Source: Strigops habroptila (lineage: Eukaryota; Chordata; Aves; Psittaciformes; Psittacidae). Taken from it: 64,000 nucleotides of DNA. Numbering within the stretch: position 1 is the stretch's first letter; each line of letters opens with the position of its first letter. Positions 61,629 through 64,000 of this stretch are shown here, one piece after another. The position numbers and the translations under genes are program-made. A model generated the notes under the pieces. The model was not told where the DNA came from, ran no database searches, and was given only the letters and a program-made list of their open reading frames with translations. Location: contig NC_044302.2 of NCBI RefSeq assembly GCF_004027225.2, forward strand, positions 72,660,993-72,724,992, read 5' to 3'.

Positions 61629-63856
61629 GTACGAGGGTTTGTTCCCCCTGGGACCATCAGCTGGAGGGTCAGGCCCCCAGAGCCTAAAGCAGGGGCTGGG
61701 GGGACATGATGGAGGAGGCAGCGAACGCTGTGGGCAGCGCAGCAGTCCCAGGGCCTGGGAAACCTGCTGTGAATGGGGAAGGGGCTCAGCTGAAAGCCCC
61801 TCGGCCCCCTGGGGCCAAACCCCATGGTCCTGCTGGAGGGCTCTGGCTGTGGAGCTGCAGAAGCCCTGGGAGGAAGAGGAGGCTTTGGAGGAGGGCAGCT
61901 GCTCCCCTCTGCCCACAGGCCTGTCTTCTGGCCAGGGCCTTGGCTCCCATGGTAAGCAGGCAGTGCCAAACAGCATCCTGCCTCTTCCCTGCCATAGGTG
62001 CCCCCCTTCTCAGGAGCACCAGGAGACCAGCTGCAAAGAGCCAGCATGCTGCGGCTGCAGTGCTGCAGACACCGAGCATAAGGTCAGCGCTGCCGTTCAT
62101 CCCATGGTTGCACCAAACCTGCCTGGCTCAGCCAGGACTGACAGCCCTGAAGAGTCAGCGTCATCCTGCCCCGAAAGAGGCCTGGGACCACTTTGTCGAT
62201 GTGACCATGATGGAGCTGGCCACTGTGTCTGTGGGCTACAGTAATAACCACAGGGCAGCCCCGTGTGGTAGAGGTGGAGGGGCCAAAGCCTCGTCCGCAG
62301 TCCTTCCCCAGCCTTGCTGTCAGTGCCCTGCCTGCAAGGGGATCCTGCCTGGCCCCCAGGGAGAAACAAGCAACCCCCTCCAGGGCATAACCCTGCCCTA
62401 TCCCTGCCCCACAGGAAGGGAGTGTGCAGGACCAGCACCCACCTCCTTGCAGGGGTCTGCCAAACCCCAGACAGGGCTTCTCAAGAAGCGTCCTCAGGCT
62501 TTTCTCCCATTTCTTTACCCAGGGCTGGTCTTCAGCGTTGCTTGCAGAGTGGCAATGGCCGTGATCTTCCTTCAGAGACACCTCAGCACAGGAATCTCGA
62601 TGCTGTGAGTACAAGTGTCTTGTGTGGACATGGAGCTAAGGGGTGCTGTTCAGCTTGTAAGAGAAATTCGCCTGGGCAGGTCTCTGCCTTGAGCACTGCT
62701 AACCCCAGGACTCACTCTATTTCAGGAAAGAGATGAAGGCCCTGAGAAGAGAGAGGCTCTTCATGATCTTCTGCTTGATGAGCCTCACTGCTCTCGGTTA
62801 GTATTAACCCGCTGCCAGTGGAGGCACTGAGGTGTGAGGGAGAAGGTGCTGAAGGCCCATGGGGCCCATCCAACATCTCACCTTTGTGGATCTGGGAGGT
62901 CACGAGATGCTCGCTGCATGCAGATGAAATGGGGCGTAGCTGTGGGGTGCAAAGCCTGGAACCAGGGCTGTGGAACACCCCGAGACCCAGGACAAGAATC
63001 CCTGCTTGGAGCTACCTCCACTCTCTGCACCCCTTTGCCGTGTCCTCGGCCAACCTCTTGCCACCCTGGTGTGGTAGGAGACCGTGTGACTACAGAGGTC
63101 CTTAGAAACCGCAGGAAAATGATTCTCTCTCGGTGATGTTACAGCTGGTGCCTGGTGCGGGACCTCGCTGCTCACGTGGGGGCTGTGTGGAAAGAATGCG
63201 CCACAGGTCAGTGGGACAGGAAAGTCCTGCCAAGGAGCATGGCTGGCGATGGGTGGGTGGGTGAATCACCCGGTCCTCCGGCGCCAGGCAGCGACCCAAA
63301 GCGGTGGCAGCAGCTTCTGCTGTGCCTTCCTAGAGCTGCCAGCCTGGGGAAGCCCCGGCTGCTGCAGGACTCCAACGAGAGCCTTTCCCTTCCAGGGGCA
63401 GCCTGCAGCTGAGCTGAGATCCCAGCGGTAAGAGCTCTCTCCTCTCTCCAGCCCGGCAGCGTGTTTGGTCAGGTAGCAGCAGATAAGCCCGTGCTACTTG
63501 CACTCACTTGCACAGTGCCCAGGGCTCGTGTCTTCTGCTCCTGTCTGGGCCTTGTGCTAAACCTGGAGGGGGAAGGAAGCACTTGCAAACCAGGGAATGA
63601 AAAGGGGCTTGAGCATCACTGTCTGTGCTACTCCTGGGCTTGGAAAAGGGGCTCAAGCATCGCTGTCTGTGCTACTCCTGGGCTTGGAAAAGGGGCTCAA
63701 GTGTTGCTGTCTGTGCTACTCCCAGGCTTGGAGGCTCTGGGCATTGCTGGGCATTGCAGGAACACACCTGACCTGTGGAAAGGACAAGCTGGAGAGATGC
63801 AGCAGCTGAGGGGTGACGTGGCACGCCTGGCTGCAGAAATCGGCGCTATAAAGAAG
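61519..63856 (+). CDS. Candidate SUN-domain/SPAG4-like protein, N-terminal part (8 predicted exons, 3' end outside window)
   Basis: Predicted join: 61519-61628, 61919-61951, 61998-62082, 62453-62604, 62726-62796, 63145-63206, 63396-63427, 63760-63856. All donors are GT, all acceptors AG, and all phases agree, giving 214 residues without a stop. Seen: an Arg-rich start (MRRRKAPPG), a Ser/Arg patch (TASSSRERC), a Cys-rich segment around 55-75, a hydrophobic stretch at about 93-117, a stronger transmembrane segment at about 138-165 (LFMIFCLMSLTAL...), then a coiled coil at 195-214 with heptad residues M195, L198, V202, L205, I209, I212. Inferred: the layout basic N-terminus, transmembrane helix, luminal coiled coil resembles SPAG4/SUN3/SUN5 nuclear-envelope proteins, many of which act in sperm head shaping. 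The SUN domain itself would be to the right. The start is ambiguous because the frame stays open upstream to 61,369. It may be a pseudogene. Confidence 0.5.
61919..62082 (+). CDS. Candidate SUN-like gene, predicted exons 2-3 (61919-61951 and 61998-62082)
   Basis: Two small exons flanking a 46-bp intron: CCCACAG|GCCTG ... CCATG|GTAAGC, then TGCCATAG|GTGCC ... CATAAG|GTCAGC. They read in frame into a Cys-rich segment (SCKEPACCGCSAADTEHK) ending at codon 76. The very short intron is a reason for caution; retention or a different exon choice is possible. Confidence 0.35.
62453..62604 (+). CDS. Candidate SUN-like gene, predicted exon 4 (first hydrophobic segment)
   Basis: The acceptor is CCTCCTTGCAG and the donor CT|GTGAGT. 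50 codons plus 2 nt encode GSAKPQTGLLKKRPQ, then a hydrophobic stretch FLPFLYPGLVFSVACRVAMA followed by VIFLQRHLSTGISM. Its phase 2 end fits exon 5 exactly. Confidence 0.5.
62726..62796 (+). CDS. Candidate SUN-like gene, predicted exon 5 (start of transmembrane helix)
   Basis: 71 nt between acceptor CTCTATTTCAG and donor G|GTTAGT. It encodes (L)KEMKALRRERLFMIFCLMSL TAL: a charged, Arg-rich flank followed at once by a transmembrane helix, as at the nucleoplasmic edge of SUN-protein membrane segments. Confidence 0.55.
63145..63206 (+). CDS. Candidate SUN-like gene, predicted exon 6 (end of transmembrane helix)
   Basis: 62 nt between acceptor GATGTTACAG and donor CAG|GTCAGT. It encodes (A)GAWCGTSLLTWGLCGKNAPQ, completing the membrane segment begun in exon 5. 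Codon 151 is split 1/2 and restored exactly. Confidence 0.5.
63396..63427 (+). CDS. Candidate SUN-like gene, predicted exon 7
   Basis: 32 nt between acceptor CCTTCCAG and donor CG|GTAAGA. It encodes GQPAAELRSQ plus two bases of an Arg codon. It is a short linker between membrane segment and coiled coil; on its own the evidence is only phase and splice sites. Confidence 0.4.
63598..63729 (+). repeat. 44-bp tandem repeat, 3 copies, in a predicted intron of the candidate SUN-like gene
   Basis: The unit starts (T/G)GAAAAGGGGCT and ends CTACTCCTGGGCTT; copies start at 63,598, 63,642 and 63,686. The period of 44 is not a multiple of three, so it shifts frame each copy, which argues against the overlapping 151-codon ORF being coding. 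Confidence 0.9.
63760..63856 (+). CDS. Candidate SUN-like gene, predicted exon 8 (coiled coil)
   Basis: 97 nt between acceptor GGGCATTGCAG and donor AAG|GTGATC. It encodes NTPDLWKGQAG followed by EMQQLRGDVARLAAEIGAIK K. Hydrophobic residues at 195, 198, 202, 205, 209 and 212 show strict 3-4 heptad spacing, as expected for the luminal trimerising coiled coil before a SUN domain. Confidence 0.55.
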
Positions 63857-64000
63857 GTGATCCCGCACTGGAAAGGGGGCTGGGACAAGGAGGGACCTGC
63901 ACCAGGCCCTTCCTAGGCCAGCTGATGGCCTTTTCCTGCCCATCCCTCCCTTGCCAGGGTCTGCAGGTTGAGCTTCTCTGCTGTAGAGCCCCTTTTCATG

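Noticed and set aside
61369-62608. Two long overlapping plus-strand ORFs (291 and 300 codons)
   Set aside because: Read as unspliced proteins they have no recognisable domains; parts of each are better explained as exons of the spliced candidate gene, with intron sequence between.
63461-63916. 151-codon ORF through the 44-bp repeats
   Set aside because: The repeat period is not a multiple of three and the frame-consistent exon 63,760-63,856 explains the only protein-like part.

Overview
This is an avian nuclear genome window, most likely from the Z chromosome by synteny. The evidence for a bird is: many truncated CR1 LINE 3' ends (both the 'ATTCTATGATTCTATGA' tail and the antisense 'GAATCATAGAAT...TCTAGTTCCAACCC' form), two solo LTRs of types I recognise from bird genomes, compact introns, and sharp CpG islands.

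The central gene is RCL1 (RNA 3'-terminal phosphate cyclase-like 1) on the minus strand. I could reconstruct all nine coding exons between 59,030 and 31,420. Every junction keeps frame and the product is 373 aa, the length I recall for the human protein. Intron 8 carries a near-perfect miR-101-2 precursor (36,180-36,258), the same host-gene position as in mammals. Intron 5 is a textbook U12-type (minor spliceosome) GT-AG intron. Intron 8 also holds an unexpected internal CpG island with a GGGACC hexamer array and a 230-bp polypurine tract.

Layout. 1-13,200: AT-rich, CR1-littered, no recognisable coding exon; probably a 5' intron of the next gene leftward. 13,230-14,400: strong CpG island, probably the promoter of a leftward gene, JAK2 by synteny with the mammalian order RCL1 - JAK2 in tandem. 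14,400-29,960: intergenic, with CR1 pieces and one LTR. About 29,970-59,030: RCL1 with its 3' UTR. 58,510-59,400: RCL1 promoter CpG island. 59,586-60,690: a 1.1-kb CR1 copy with reverse-transcriptase remnants. 61,519-63,856: a rightward, exon-dense candidate gene whose eight frame-consistent exons encode an Arg-rich start, two hydrophobic segments and a perfect heptad coiled coil. That layout fits the N-terminal half of a SUN-domain/SPAG4-like nuclear-envelope protein; the C-terminal part would lie beyond the window. In mammals AK3 is the gene expected on this side of RCL1, so this candidate gene is the most novel item here.

Functionally the window couples a nucleolar 40S-biogenesis factor (RCL1) with an intronic microRNA (miR-101-2) made from the same primary transcript. 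Nothing resembling a bacterial-type system, CRISPR, tRNA or rRNA gene is present.
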